NCBI RefSeq assembly: GCF_000757725.1
Contig: NZ_JJMU01000033.1
Coordinates: forward strand, 31,404 to 95,403
Source of the DNA: Sphingobacterium deserti
GTDB taxonomy: Bacteria; Bacteroidota; Bacteroidia; Sphingobacteriales; Sphingobacteriaceae
Length of the DNA stretch: 64,000 nt
Direction: 5' to 3'
The translations under genes were made by a program, and so were the position numbers. The notes beneath the pieces were generated by a model. That model was given only the letters and a program-made list of their open reading frames with translations. It did no database searches and was not told where the DNA came from. The stretch's first letter is position 1; each line of letters begins with the position of its first letter. Positions 27,207 through 36,849 of the stretch are shown here, in pieces.

Positions 27207-27536
27207 GACTTACAGCTTTAATGTCTTTCTTGTCCCTGTTTATTAGTATAACGGTACCCGTCATGAGTTCGTTACATAGGGATGTAAATAAAACGAAGGT
27301 ACAATTTTAGAGCTAGTAAACAAAAGAGCGGACTACTTGCACCCCGGCATGTACAGAAGTCACTGCATTTGGATATTGCAAATAAGAAATGGAACTTTTT
27401 GCCTCATAACTTGCTACAGACTCATAGCATCAACACTACATGGGGGACGGGTAAAAGGTAAAACTTCCACCAAGTTATGATTCGGTTGAGGATTTTGACG
27501 TATATTTGGATCACCTATTTTGAGTGGTGATTTGTT
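27207..27536. other. Intergenic region between divergent glycan genes
   Basis: No gene is seen on either strand. A good -7 element, TATATTTG, lies at 27501-27508 on the plus strand, 28 bases before the GT90 start; no -33 box sits at the right distance. Nothing recognisable for the minus-strand GT2 gene. Confidence 0.45.
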
Positions 27537-28511
27537 ATGAATTTCAAAAGGCTTTTTTTACGGAATAAGAACAACAAATTTCTATACTATTTACGCGCTA
27601 TTTGCCGTGGCTTAGTGCCGGAAGGAATTGTAAGAAAGCGCCTCAAATTAAAGGTTCATAGAGACTGGGGAGACGAGTCGGCATATCTAGAATCGCGTAT
27701 AAATTATTATAATAAGCTTGATGGTCTGGTAGCGCTTTCTGATGCCGCTATAGCCATTCGTAATTACACTATTCCTGAAAAAATTCGTGTTTATTATTTT
27801 GATAGCAAAGAGTATTTACGCTTTTTTGATCCCAATCTAAAATTTGAACTTTTGCCGGGCGATGTTATTCATATCCCAAAATTTCCGGCTTTGGTGAAAA
27901 GCCGACCTATAATCGGTGAAAATAGGAATTCCGTTTTGTTAAATCTGGATAAATCTCGCCACTTCAATTTTATTCAGGATGATATTCCATTTGCAAAAAA
28001 AAGGAATATTTTAGTGGGGCGTAGTGGTTTTAGTCAAGTTCACCGTCAAAAGTTCTTCGAGATGTATGCAACGCATCCCTTATGTAATTTGGCTAAAGCG
28101 ACAAAATCGTCACAGAAAGATTTTCTGAGTATCACGAACCATTTAGCCTTTAAATTTATTTTAGCTTTGGAGGGAAATGATGTAGCTAGCAATTTGAAAT
28201 GGATTATGTCATCAAACTCCATCGCGGTAATGCCTGAGCCTACCTACGAAACGTGGTTTATGGAAGGGCGCTTGATTCCGGACTATCACTACCTATCAAT
28301 ACTGCCCGATTATTCTGATCTTGAGGAGAAGTTGACGTACTATATTGCACACCCCGAAGCAGCTGAAGCCATCGCAAGACAGGCTAACGCTTACGTAGAG
28401 CAGTTTAAAAATAGTAAGAGAGAAGATGCAATTTCCCTGCTAGTATTGGATAAGTATTTCCAATCGACGAATGTAGAAAGATATTCATTTCCTTTGCTCA
28501 AGCACGCATAG
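27537..28511 (+). CDS. Glycosyltransferase family 90 (LpsA/CAP10-like)
   Basis: 324 residues. The C-terminal half has the CAP10/LpsA-type signature: HLAFKFILALEGNDVASNLK, then SNSIAVMPEPTYETWFMEG and LIPDYHYLSI, matching bacterial GT90 LPS transferases and eukaryotic CAP10 xylosyltransferases. It is likely an LPS-modifying transferase. It stands alone on the plus strand and converges with the GT4 gene at 28548-29657, with only 36 bases between. Confidence 0.85.
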   Translation: MNFKRLFLRNKNNKFLYYLRAICRGLVPEGIVRKRLKLKVHRDWGDESAYLESRINYYNKLDGLVALSDAAIAIRNYTIPEKIRVYYFDSKEYLRFFDPNLKFELLPGDVIHIPKFPALVKSRPIIGENRNSVLLNLDKSRHFNFIQDDIPFAKKRNILVGRSGFSQVHRQKFFEMYATHPLCNLAKATKSSQKDFLSITNHLAFKFILALEGNDVASNLKWIMSSNSIAVMPEPTYETWFMEGRLIPDYHYLSILPDYSDLEEKLTYYIAHPEAAEAIARQANAYVEQFKNSKREDAISLLVLDKYFQSTNVERYSFPLLKHA

Positions 28512-28547
28512 TACTACGGTGCTGCGTGTGCCGACGAGATCTTAGCA

Positions 28548-29657
28548 TCAGCGTGGGCACAGCCCCTGATACACCTTCATCCATCGTTCCGCCAGTACCT
28601 CATCATTAAATTGCTGTGCGTACTCCAGTCCTTTCGTTTTCATTTCTTCTTGCATAGAAGTGGATGAGAGCACCGTTTGTATCGCATGGCGTATTTCTTC
28701 GATGTTTTTAGGATCGACAAAATAAGAAGAAGGGCCTGCAGCCTCGGGGAAGACGCCGGAGTTTGTAGTAATCACCGGTGTTTGCGAATAAAGCGCCTCG
28801 ATAATCGGAATTCCAAAGCCCTCGTAGGTTGAGGGATAGACAAACAGTTTGGCCAATTTATAGATTGCCGCAAGATCTTCCATGCTATCGACCTTTTTAA
28901 ATAACACTCTGTGCTGGATCTGCTTATCGAGAATGTATTTTTTTATTTCATCAGCGTAAGCAGTCTCTTTGCCGATAATGACAAGCGGAATATCCAATTG
29001 TTCCACCGCCTTTACTATCTGGAACGCATTTTTGCGAGGTTCAACGGAGCCGACATTTAAAATAAAATCAGTCGGGAGGTCATATTTCAGTCGTATATTT
29101 TCAAGATCGTCTAAAGCTTTTTCTTGCTTGAAAGCAGGATGACAACCTTGATAGATCACGTCGATCTGCTCATCGGCCATACCAAAGAATTCCACCAGGT
29201 CTAGTTTCGTCTGCTTGCTGATGGCAATGACCTTGTGCGCATGCATAGCCGCATGTCTGAACTTCTTCGCATAGATGAAGCGGTCAAGCGGTTTGTAGAG
29301 CTCTGGGTGACGAAGGAATATAAGATCGTGAACTGTAACCACAGACTTGATCCCTTCCTTTCCGATGGTATACGGTATTTCGCCCGATAGACCGTGGAAT
29401 ATACTAATTTTGTCCTCTTTCAAATCACCCACAATTCCACGGCTACGCCATAAAGACGGAAGCATTTTATTGATGCCACTTTCTGGGAACCGAATATCAA
29501 AACCGCTATCTAGATATCGCGAAGGTTTCTTCGTTGTATAGAGGATATAATCGTTCGTCGGATAGTGATGCTTTAATATGCGAAGAAGGTCGCGGCTGTA
29601 ATTCCCTAAGCCGGACTGATTTTGGAAATATCGTTTTGCATCATATCCTATGCGCAT
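28548..29657 (-). CDS. Glycosyltransferase family 4
   Basis: 369 residues. An N-terminal GT-B start (IGYDAKRYFQNQSGLGNYSR) and the mannosyltransferase-like VVTVHDLIFLRHPELY segment; the donor half has LNVGSVEPRKN, YKLAKLFVYPSTYEGFGIPI and EALYSQTPVITTNSGVFPEA. It is likely a retaining hexosyl- or mannosyltransferase of the LPS core. It is the last gene of the DUF4254-GT9-GT4 unit on the minus strand (28-base gap to GT9). Confidence 0.9.
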   Translation of the reverse strand: MRIGYDAKRYFQNQSGLGNYSRDLLRILKHHYPTNDYILYTTKKPSRYLDSGFDIRFPESGINKMLPSLWRSRGIVGDLKEDKISIFHGLSGEIPYTIGKEGIKSVVTVHDLIFLRHPELYKPLDRFIYAKKFRHAAMHAHKVIAISKQTKLDLVEFFGMADEQIDVIYQGCHPAFKQEKALDDLENIRLKYDLPTDFILNVGSVEPRKNAFQIVKAVEQLDIPLVIIGKETAYADEIKKYILDKQIQHRVLFKKVDSMEDLAAIYKLAKLFVYPSTYEGFGIPIIEALYSQTPVITTNSGVFPEAAGPSSYFVDPKNIEEIRHAIQTVLSSTSMQEEMKTKGLEYAQQFNDEVLAERWMKVYQGLCPR

Positions 29658-29685
29658 AATCGTCGAGGTAAATTTAAACGCTAAA

Positions 29686-30699
29686 TTATAGAATACCTTT
29701 CAAACGCTCAATAACCATTTCTGTAGAGACAAGATCTATGGCCTCAACACCATCACAAAGACAGGATTTATTGCCGTAGATAGAGCTGGGGCGGTTGGGA
29801 TGTTCCACATGGATACAATCGTTGATCGATTGGCCATAACCTAAGAAGCCTGCATACGGATGCGTAGCGCCCCAAATGGACAGGCATCTCGTGCCAACTA
29901 AAGAAGCCATGTGCATACCCGAGGAATCCATGCTCAACATATAATCTAAATTGCTAATGAGATCAAGCTCTGCGCTTACGCTAAGCTTACCAATAGTGCT
30001 ATGTACATTAGGGTGAAGGCTACTCCAATCGGTGGCCGTTTCCTGCTCCTGTCTGCCGCCGCCAAAAATATAAAATTGATGCGTCGGAAAAGCGCGGAAT
30101 ATAATGTCCCAATTGGAAAGTTTCCAGACCTTGTAGGGATGTTGGGCGAAGGGAGCCACAGCAATATTTTTCCCGGAATGGTTGAGCAAGCTCTTGAAAG
30201 TTTCTGGAACGGGCCTATCTTTTTTCTTAAGTGCATTTCCCAGTTTGAGATGAAACCCTAAATGCCTGAACACATCTGCATAGCGCTCTACGGTAGGTCT
30301 TAGCGGCACCAGTATCTTATTCTTTCGCTTGATAAGATCTTTCTTCTGGTGTCGTCCTTTATCCAATATACCAAGCCGGTAACCGGCTGTTTTGAAAAAC
30401 AACGTCAGTATCTTTGACCGGATGTTATTATGTAAATCTGCAACATAGTCGATCTTGTATTTTTTGAGTTCCTGAAACAGACGCCAAAGCCCTTTTGGTC
30501 CTTTATGTTGTTCTTCAGGAAAAATAGGGTGGAAAGTGAGGTTGGGAATATCTTCGAAAAAAGCTTCAAAATGCTGTCTGCTCACCATCACCAGTTCCAC
30601 CTGTCGGTTCTGTGCCTGCAGCTCCCGCAATACCGAAGCCACCATCGCAACATCGCCCATGGCAGAAAAGCGCGTGACCAACACTCTAACTTTTTTCAT
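29686..30699 (-). CDS. Glycosyltransferase family 9 (heptosyltransferase-like)
   Basis: 337 residues. The start VLVTRFSAMGDVAMVASVLREL is the usual GT9 (WaaC/WaaF) N-terminus. The donor half has IAVAPFAQHPYKVWKLSNWD and SMDSSGMHMASLVGTRCLSIWG, the conserved nucleotide-heptose site region. It probably adds a heptose or similar sugar to lipid A-Kdo in the inner core. It lies 11 bases downstream of the DUF4254 gene, on the same strand. Confidence 0.9.
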   Translation of the reverse strand: MKKVRVLVTRFSAMGDVAMVASVLRELQAQNRQVELVMVSRQHFEAFFEDIPNLTFHPIFPEEQHKGPKGLWRLFQELKKYKIDYVADLHNNIRSKILTLFFKTAGYRLGILDKGRHQKKDLIKRKNKILVPLRPTVERYADVFRHLGFHLKLGNALKKKDRPVPETFKSLLNHSGKNIAVAPFAQHPYKVWKLSNWDIIFRAFPTHQFYIFGGGRQEQETATDWSSLHPNVHSTIGKLSVSAELDLISNLDYMLSMDSSGMHMASLVGTRCLSIWGATHPYAGFLGYGQSINDCIHVEHPNRPSSIYGNKSCLCDGVEAIDLVSTEMVIERLKGIL

Positions 30700-30710
30700 G
30701 TAGTTAAAAA

Positions 30711-31316
30711 CTATTTTTGCAAGCCGTATAATACCGGATTTAACGACGGGTCATTATACATCTTCATTTGTTTGTAGACCTTCATGAACCGATCTCCAGA
30801 CTCAATATCAGCGAGCAGCTCGTCGATACTTAAGGAAAGGTCTCTACGTTGTTCCAACAAAATGGAGAGTTTAGCCTGGCAGGCCTCGATATGCGCGGTA
30901 GAGGCATCTGTACGCAATGTCTCCCGTTCCATATGGTATATCTTTAATGCCAGAATCGATAAGCGATCGATAGCCCATGCAGGGCTCTCTGTATTGATAC
31001 GCGCATGCGGTTTAGGCTGTATACCATCAAATCGATTTAAAAAATATCCATCAATGTATTCTACCGTATCGGTGCGAAATTGGTTGGATTCGTCAATACG
31101 ACGTTTCCAATATAAACCATCTTTCGGATCTATTGCGGGATCGCGAACCACATCCTCCATATGCCACTGTACCGTATCTATCCAGCATTTCAAGTAAAGT
31201 AAATGTTCGAGAGAGGCACTGTCGTAGGGATTTTCTATAGGATGATCGATCGTATCATGTTGATGATATCGATCAATAGCTTGCTGAAAGACTTTGTTGG
31301 CAATTTCGCTGATCAT
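30711..31316 (-). CDS. DUF4254 protein
   Basis: 201 residues, cytoplasmic and mostly helical. It matches the Bacteroidota DUF4254 family in length and in conserved segments such as LLYLKCWIDTVQWHMEDVVR, INTESPAWAIDRLSILALKI and YHMERETLR. The function is unknown; the family is commonly next to GT9 and GT4 genes, as here, suggesting a role in LPS core assembly. First gene of the three-gene unit; a -7 element sits only 6 bases upstream of the start codon. Confidence 0.85.
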   Translation of the reverse strand: MISEIANKVFQQAIDRYHQHDTIDHPIENPYDSASLEHLLYLKCWIDTVQWHMEDVVRDPAIDPKDGLYWKRRIDESNQFRTDTVEYIDGYFLNRFDGIQPKPHARINTESPAWAIDRLSILALKIYHMERETLRTDASTAHIEACQAKLSILLEQRRDLSLSIDELLADIESGDRFMKVYKQMKMYNDPSLNPVLYGLQK

Positions 31317-31321
31317 AAGCG

Positions 31322-31329
31322 CAAAGATA
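31322..31329 (-). promoter_or_regulatory. -7 element of the DUF4254-GT9-GT4 unit
   Basis: On the minus strand TATCTTTG matches TAnnTTTG exactly. It ends 5 bases before the ATG at 31316, implying a leaderless or nearly leaderless transcript. The -33 region is not clear. Confidence 0.45.
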
Positions 31330-31408
31330 AGAATAAATTCATTCCTAGAGACCTATTTTACGATGAGGCTATGCATAGAATAAGTTACCGTCTAGCTTGC
31401 TGATTTTC

Positions 31409-32878
31409 TTAAGCAGTGATAAGATTCAGCAACAATCCCGGGAAAAGTCCTAACAGAATAACAAAAGCAGTCAGTAGATACCCGACCCACAACAGTATTT
31501 GCGATTTAGCAACGCCTATCTGCAGCGACTCCGTGTTTCTGAGAAATGCGTAAAAAGGGATTCGGAAATAGTAAAATAAAGAAATGACCGCCGTTAGTGC
31601 GCCCACGACAAGTAAGAGGAGTACAATGCCTTCATCTGCCATTTGATAGGTGTCAAAAACAGCGGAAAAGATCATCAGTTTTCCCATAAAGCCCATGGTT
31701 GGCGGTAGACCTATCAGCGAAACCGCTACGAGGGTGAAAGCAGTAAACAGGACAGGCATTTTTCGCCCCAATCCCGCGTATGATGAAAGTGCTGTAGATC
31801 CGGTGCGCTCTTCCAATGCATCGATAAAAATGAACGTAGCCAGATTCATCAATACATACGCTACGATGTAAAACAGCAGGTATTGGAAGGCATCCTGATA
31901 GGCAAACACAGCCATGAGTAAAAATCCGGTGTGCCCTATAGAGGAATAAGCCATTAAACGCTTGATATCTTTTTGTCGTAATGCCGCCAAGTTTCCAACC
32001 AACATGCTTGCTATGGAAACGAAAAGGAGGAATCCGGATGTTAAATCCGAAAAGTAGAAAGCGGTGGATGACCATACGGTATATAGTCGTGTAAACAAAA
32101 TCAACGCACCAATTTTAGGGATTGTTGATAGGAATGCGGTGATAGCTGTTGGTGCACCCTCATACACGTCAGGGCTCCACACGTGGAATGGGACGAAGCT
32201 GAGTTTGAAACCGATGCCCACAAAGACGAAGAGCAACGCGATAGTAACGATAGGCTCGGGAGCCACCATCAGCCCCTGCAACTGCTGCGGCGATTGGAAA
32301 TCCAGACTGCCCGTTAGTCCGTAGATCAACGATAAGCCATAGAGCATGATAGCAGCACATACCGATCCGAAAAGAGCATATTTCATCGCTGCTTCCGCTT
32401 GCTTTTTTTGCTTCGAAAAATAGCCAACCAGGACATATGAAGCGATAGAAACCATCTCGATCCCAATAAATGCCAGCATCCAATTGCTGCTATTGCACAA
32501 CACGTTCATCCCCAGTATCGCTGCAAGTAGCACGCTGTATACGTCACCATTATTATCTTGCTTATGGCGTTGTTGAATAAACAAACCGATGATTGCAGCC
32601 GCAAACGCAATAATTAACCGAGCATAGGTACTTAGTTTGTCGACGATCCACATGCCTGAAAATCCGGTTGCTGAGGTAGTCAATTGTGCACATAAAAAGT
32701 AGATAGAAAGTACAATTGTACTAAGGTAAACCCCGGATGTGAAATTTTTTAAACGCTTCTCGACAAACAGGGCGCTGCATATCGATGCGATGAAACCGAC
32801 AATAAGTAGCAATTCCGGCCTGAATAGCGGGAGGGATGCAATGATTTGATCGAGTATGTCGGTAATAGAAACGTTCAC
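31409..32878 (-). CDS. nuoN: NADH-quinone oxidoreductase subunit N
   Basis: 489 residues, about 14 hydrophobic helices, GTG start. It carries the antiporter-like fold shared with NuoL and NuoM, with conserved motifs LAFIGIEMVSIASYVLVGYF (essential glutamate), KLSFVPFHVWSPDVYEGAP (lysine and histidine of the proton channel) and QKDIKRLMAYSSIGHTGF. It forms a proton-pumping module of the complex I membrane arm. It is the last gene of nuoHIJKLMN, 17 bases after nuoM. Confidence 0.95.
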   Translation of the reverse strand: MNVSITDILDQIIASLPLFRPELLLIVGFIASICSALFVEKRLKNFTSGVYLSTIVLSIYFLCAQLTTSATGFSGMWIVDKLSTYARLIIAFAAAIIGLFIQQRHKQDNNGDVYSVLLAAILGMNVLCNSSNWMLAFIGIEMVSIASYVLVGYFSKQKKQAEAAMKYALFGSVCAAIMLYGLSLIYGLTGSLDFQSPQQLQGLMVAPEPIVTIALLFVFVGIGFKLSFVPFHVWSPDVYEGAPTAITAFLSTIPKIGALILFTRLYTVWSSTAFYFSDLTSGFLLFVSIASMLVGNLAALRQKDIKRLMAYSSIGHTGFLLMAVFAYQDAFQYLLFYIVAYVLMNLATFIFIDALEERTGSTALSSYAGLGRKMPVLFTAFTLVAVSLIGLPPTMGFMGKLMIFSAVFDTYQMADEGIVLLLLVVGALTAVISLFYYFRIPFYAFLRNTESLQIGVAKSQILLWVGYLLTAFVILLGLFPGLLLNLITA

Positions 32879-32895
32879 GGTATATGGTATTAAGC

Positions 32896-34500
32896 CTATA
32901 AGTAAGGTTTGATCGTGTTTAATAGTTGAAGTATGGATGCATTAAGATGGTGGAAGATTAACGAGGGTACGATACCTAATAGCAGTGCTAATGCCAGTGC
33001 AGGCAGCAAAACTATTTTCTCACGGGTGTCCAAATCAGTTAACGCAACACGCCATTTTTCGCCGCCCTGCAATCGCGTTTGTCCGAAGAACATCCGCTGC
33101 AAGGTCCAAAGGAAATAAGCGGCACTAAGCAATATACCTATAGAACCACCTACGGCCATCCAACGCGGAACACCTGTTAACATACTTTCTGCGTTGAATG
33201 CGCCAATGATAACAAAGGCCTCGCCGATGAAAGCCGAAAAACCAGGCAAACCAAGTGAGGCAAAAAACGCAATTGCGACATAGACCGTGTAGGTAGGCAT
33301 AATCGTCGCCAAACCGCGGAAGTTGTAGATGTACCGATCGTGCACACGATCGTAAAGAACGCCTACTAAGAAAAATAAGGCCGCACTGAGAAAACCGTGT
33401 GAAATCATTTGGAACATCGCGCCCGATACGCCTTCGGCAGTAAGAGAGGCTATCCCGAGTAAAACAAATCCCATGTGCGATACGGATGAGTAAGCAATCA
33501 TCCTTTTCAGGTCTTTTTGTGCCAGGGCGTTTAATGCGCCATATAAGATTGATATAACGCCAATTAGCGCCAACCACCAATTCGTATCAGCCGCTATGTC
33601 GGGGAAAATGCTATAGCATACGCGTATGATACCATAGCCACCTATCTTCAGCAAAATACCTGCAAGAATGATCGACACCGGCGTAGGCGCCTCGACGTGC
33701 GCATCGGGCAGCCAGGTATGTAACGGGACGATCGGCACTTTGATGGCAAAAGCAAAGAACAAAACGATAAAACCTATGAGTCGAGATGGCACCCCAAATA
33801 CTTCATGATAGTTTCCAATGAAGCCAAAGAATGATCCATCAACGTAGTTGCCTGGATTCATCATGAGTATCATGTTGAAGGTATGCGCACCAGAAGCTGG
33901 ATTTACAACCGAGAAATAAAGACCCACGATGACAAGAAGCATCAATACAGAGCCTAGTAACGTGTAAATGAAGAACTTCATTGCGGCGTATTCCCGGCGT
34001 GCACCGCCCCATATGCCGATAAGGAAGTAGAGGGGAAGCAACATCACTTCGTAGAATACATAGAAGAGAAAGAAATCCAAAGCAGCAAATATGCCCATAA
34101 CAGCCATATTCAAAATCATCAACAAGGCAAAATATCCCTTTGTACTTTTTTCCACATGCCAAGACGCGCCAATGCTCATAAGCATGACCAAGGTGCTGAG
34201 TACTATCAAAGGTAGCGACACCCCGTCTATACCTACAAAATAGTCTATTTCCAGCTTTCCGATTCGCCCTAGATCAAGCCTTATCCAAGGTAGCTGTTCA
34301 ACAAACTGATAGCCCTCGATAGTATTGATGCCGCTCAATGTAGGGTCAAACTGCTGATACATATAGATCGACAACGCTAATTGAAAAACCGTAAAGGTTA
34401 ATGCGATATATTTATAGCTTCCTTTTAATGAGGTAGGCAATGCTAAAATCAAGAAGGCAGCGAACAGCGGTAAAAATATGAGAATGGATAGTGCGCCCAT
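32896..34500 (-). CDS. nuoM: NADH-quinone oxidoreductase subunit M
   Basis: 534 residues with about 14 helices. Diagnostic segments: FLFYVFYEVMLLPLYFLIG (channel glutamate), KVPIVPLHTWLPDAHVEAPT, QKDLKRMIAYSSVSHMGFVL and the later FFASLGLPGFSAFIGE. A proton-pumping subunit of complex I. It starts 2 bases after the nuoL stop and is followed by nuoN. Confidence 0.95.
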   Translation of the reverse strand: MGALSILIFLPLFAAFLILALPTSLKGSYKYIALTFTVFQLALSIYMYQQFDPTLSGINTIEGYQFVEQLPWIRLDLGRIGKLEIDYFVGIDGVSLPLIVLSTLVMLMSIGASWHVEKSTKGYFALLMILNMAVMGIFAALDFFLFYVFYEVMLLPLYFLIGIWGGARREYAAMKFFIYTLLGSVLMLLVIVGLYFSVVNPASGAHTFNMILMMNPGNYVDGSFFGFIGNYHEVFGVPSRLIGFIVLFFAFAIKVPIVPLHTWLPDAHVEAPTPVSIILAGILLKIGGYGIIRVCYSIFPDIAADTNWWLALIGVISILYGALNALAQKDLKRMIAYSSVSHMGFVLLGIASLTAEGVSGAMFQMISHGFLSAALFFLVGVLYDRVHDRYIYNFRGLATIMPTYTVYVAIAFFASLGLPGFSAFIGEAFVIIGAFNAESMLTGVPRWMAVGGSIGILLSAAYFLWTLQRMFFGQTRLQGGEKWRVALTDLDTREKIVLLPALALALLLGIVPSLIFHHLNASILQLLNTIKPYL

Positions 34501-34502
34501 TT

Positions 34503-36542
34503 TTATTTAATAATCAAATAAAGAATTCCTAAAATAACAACTGTCAATGCAAACCCGAGATAGCCTTGCAACTGTCCATTTTGTACATGACGAGCCAAAT
34601 GACCAATATAATAGGTCGTGTTTGCTGAAAAATTGACAATGCCGTCGACAATATTTTTATCGAACCAGTAAGCAACTACAGCAACTTGTTGCATTGTCCA
34701 AGTAACAAGTTTTGTTGCTCCATCAACCACATATCTGTCAAATGCATAAAGTGCAGCACTAAGGCGTTGCGTTCCCTTCACAAAAAGCACATCATTTACT
34801 TCGTTTAAATAGCCTTGACGATTTGAAAATCGAACCCATCTATTATTGGCATGCAATGGATATTTTTGTTTCACATACCACTGCCAACCTAGCACCCAAG
34901 CTAGGATAGCACCGATTGTCAAACCAACGGGGATAAAAAGATGCGCAGTATGTATTACTGGATAACTTAATACCACCTGAAATCCTTGGATTAGCCAGGT
35001 TTGCTGATAGGTAAGGGGCTGCAATCCGAATATGGGAAACAAGCTGCAGGCCGCTAAAAATAGCATAGGCCAGATCATCATGCCGGGCGCCTCATGGAGG
35101 CTATGTGCTGTTGATGTATGTTGCTTGAAAGAAAAAGATCCGAAGAATGTTTTAAAGATTAGCCTTCCGATATAAAATGCCGTCATCAAACTGACGACAA
35201 TCAGCGTGACAGGAATGGCAAGGTAGAAATTGCCATGGAGTGAAGCCCATTCAAAAGCGCTGACAACAATGCTGTCTTTAGAAAGATAACCTGAAGTGAG
35301 CGGGAAGCCAGATAGAGCCAGCGCACCGATGACCATGCAAACAAAGGTTTTCGGCATATAATGACGAAGTCCCCCCATGTTGCGGAGATCTTGCGGGTCA
35401 AAATCCAGTCTTGCATGAGTTTTGAAATGACTCATTTCATGAATAACAGCGCCTGCGCAGAGGAATAGTAAGCATTTGAAGAAGGCATGTGTAGCGAGAT
35501 GCAGCATCGCTGTATCCCAAGCGCCAATTCCGACGCCGACCATCATAAACCCAAGTTGAGATATCGTGGAAAAGGCAAGAATTTTTTTAATGTCGTACTG
35601 GCCCAATGCAAAAATTGCTGCGGAGAAAGCCGTGATCGTCCCCACGATCGCAATTACCAAGAGTACGGTCTCATTGAAAAGTGGGAACACTGTGCATAAC
35701 AGAAAAACGCCTGCTGCAACCATGGTGGCCGCGTGTATTAACGACGATACAGATGTTGGTCCTTCCATCGCATCCGGTAGCCATACGTGCAAAGGAAATT
35801 GGGCAGACTTAGCCATGGCGCCTAGAAAGAATGCTAGGCCAGCAAAGGTGAGCCAAGCGCTATCTTTGTTAATCTCTTGAAGTGTAATATTTGCTGTTGT
35901 ATCGTTTAAAAACCAGCCAGACTTGCCGAAAAGCTCCACTAGATCCAGTGTGCCTACCTGTGCGTACACCAGCGCAATACCGATCAAAAAGCCAAGATCC
36001 CCAATCCTATTAATTAAAAACGCTTTCTTGTTGGCTTGCACAGCGGCATCTCGCGTGAACCAAAACCCAATTAATAGGTAGGATGCAAATCCTACAAGTT
36101 CCCAGAAAATATAAAGTTGTAACAGGTTTATAGAGACTGTGAGCCCCAGCATGGCAAAGCAGAATAGACTAAGGTACATCCAGTAGCGGTGCAGTCCATC
36201 GTCGCCTTTCATGTAGGCACGCGAGTAGAAGTGTACAGGCAAGGCGATAATACAGACGAGCAATTGCATGGATACCGTTAGCTTATTGAGCAATATCCCT
36301 ACGCTGAAGGATTTGGTTCCAATCGTAAACCAAGTGATCCGCTGTGTAGCATTCTCGCCATTCCAAACAACGAAAAACACACAGATGGCACTTAGTATGG
36401 TGCTTAAGATAATGGCGATCAACCCGATGTTTCCGCTAATCGAACGCCGACCGAAAGCAGCCTGTATTAGGAAAGCCACGAAAGGAAGCAATACGACGAG
36501 CAAGCTAGCGGTAATGGGTGATATGTTCAGTAGTTCAAGCAC
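34503..36542 (-). CDS. nuoL: NADH-quinone oxidoreductase subunit L
   Basis: 679 residues, GTG start. The antiporter-like core has YIFWELVGFASYLLIGFW, SAQFPLHVWLPDAMEGPT, AATMVAAGVFLL and KKILAFSTISQLGFMM. A long C-terminal extension (about 530-679) with amphipathic and membrane segments forms the lateral helix typical of NuoL. It is the distal proton pump of complex I. One base separates its start from the nuoK stop codon. Confidence 0.95.
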   Translation of the reverse strand: MLELLNISPITASLLVVLLPFVAFLIQAAFGRRSISGNIGLIAIILSTILSAICVFFVVWNGENATQRITWFTIGTKSFSVGILLNKLTVSMQLLVCIIALPVHFYSRAYMKGDDGLHRYWMYLSLFCFAMLGLTVSINLLQLYIFWELVGFASYLLIGFWFTRDAAVQANKKAFLINRIGDLGFLIGIALVYAQVGTLDLVELFGKSGWFLNDTTANITLQEINKDSAWLTFAGLAFFLGAMAKSAQFPLHVWLPDAMEGPTSVSSLIHAATMVAAGVFLLCTVFPLFNETVLLVIAIVGTITAFSAAIFALGQYDIKKILAFSTISQLGFMMVGVGIGAWDTAMLHLATHAFFKCLLFLCAGAVIHEMSHFKTHARLDFDPQDLRNMGGLRHYMPKTFVCMVIGALALSGFPLTSGYLSKDSIVVSAFEWASLHGNFYLAIPVTLIVVSLMTAFYIGRLIFKTFFGSFSFKQHTSTAHSLHEAPGMMIWPMLFLAACSLFPIFGLQPLTYQQTWLIQGFQVVLSYPVIHTAHLFIPVGLTIGAILAWVLGWQWYVKQKYPLHANNRWVRFSNRQGYLNEVNDVLFVKGTQRLSAALYAFDRYVVDGATKLVTWTMQQVAVVAYWFDKNIVDGIVNFSANTTYYIGHLARHVQNGQLQGYLGFALTVVILGILYLIIK

Positions 36543-36543
36543 G

Positions 36544-36849
36544 TTAATCTTTCAATTCGTTTATGTTTGCCGGATTAATAGTCTTGTAGTATTTATAGAC
36601 GTTCAGTATAATGGCCAAACCGACGGCCACCGCCGCCGCCGCAAGTACAATAGCAAAAAGCGCGAAAACCTGCCCTCCATAGTTTACCTTGTCATAGCGT
36701 GAAAAAGCCACAAAGTTTAGTATAGACGCATTGATCATCAGCTCGATCCCGACGAGGATCATGATGGCGTTCCGTTTTGCAAGCACAGCATATAGACCAA
36801 TGCAAAAAATGACCGCGCTGACCACTAAAAAGTGCGTGATTGTAATCAT
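36544..36849 (-). CDS. nuoK: NADH-quinone oxidoreductase subunit K
   Basis: 101 residues, three helices, the usual size. The conserved glutamates lie in ILVGIELMINASILNFVAF and the C-terminal helix has the typical AAAAVAVGLAIILNVYK. It forms part of the proton path in the membrane arm. Its start overlaps the nuoJ stop by 4 bases (ATGA), which couples translation. Confidence 0.95.
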   Translation of the reverse strand: MITITHFLVVSAVIFCIGLYAVLAKRNAIMILVGIELMINASILNFVAFSRYDKVNYGGQVFALFAIVLAAAAVAVGLAIILNVYKYYKTINPANINELKD

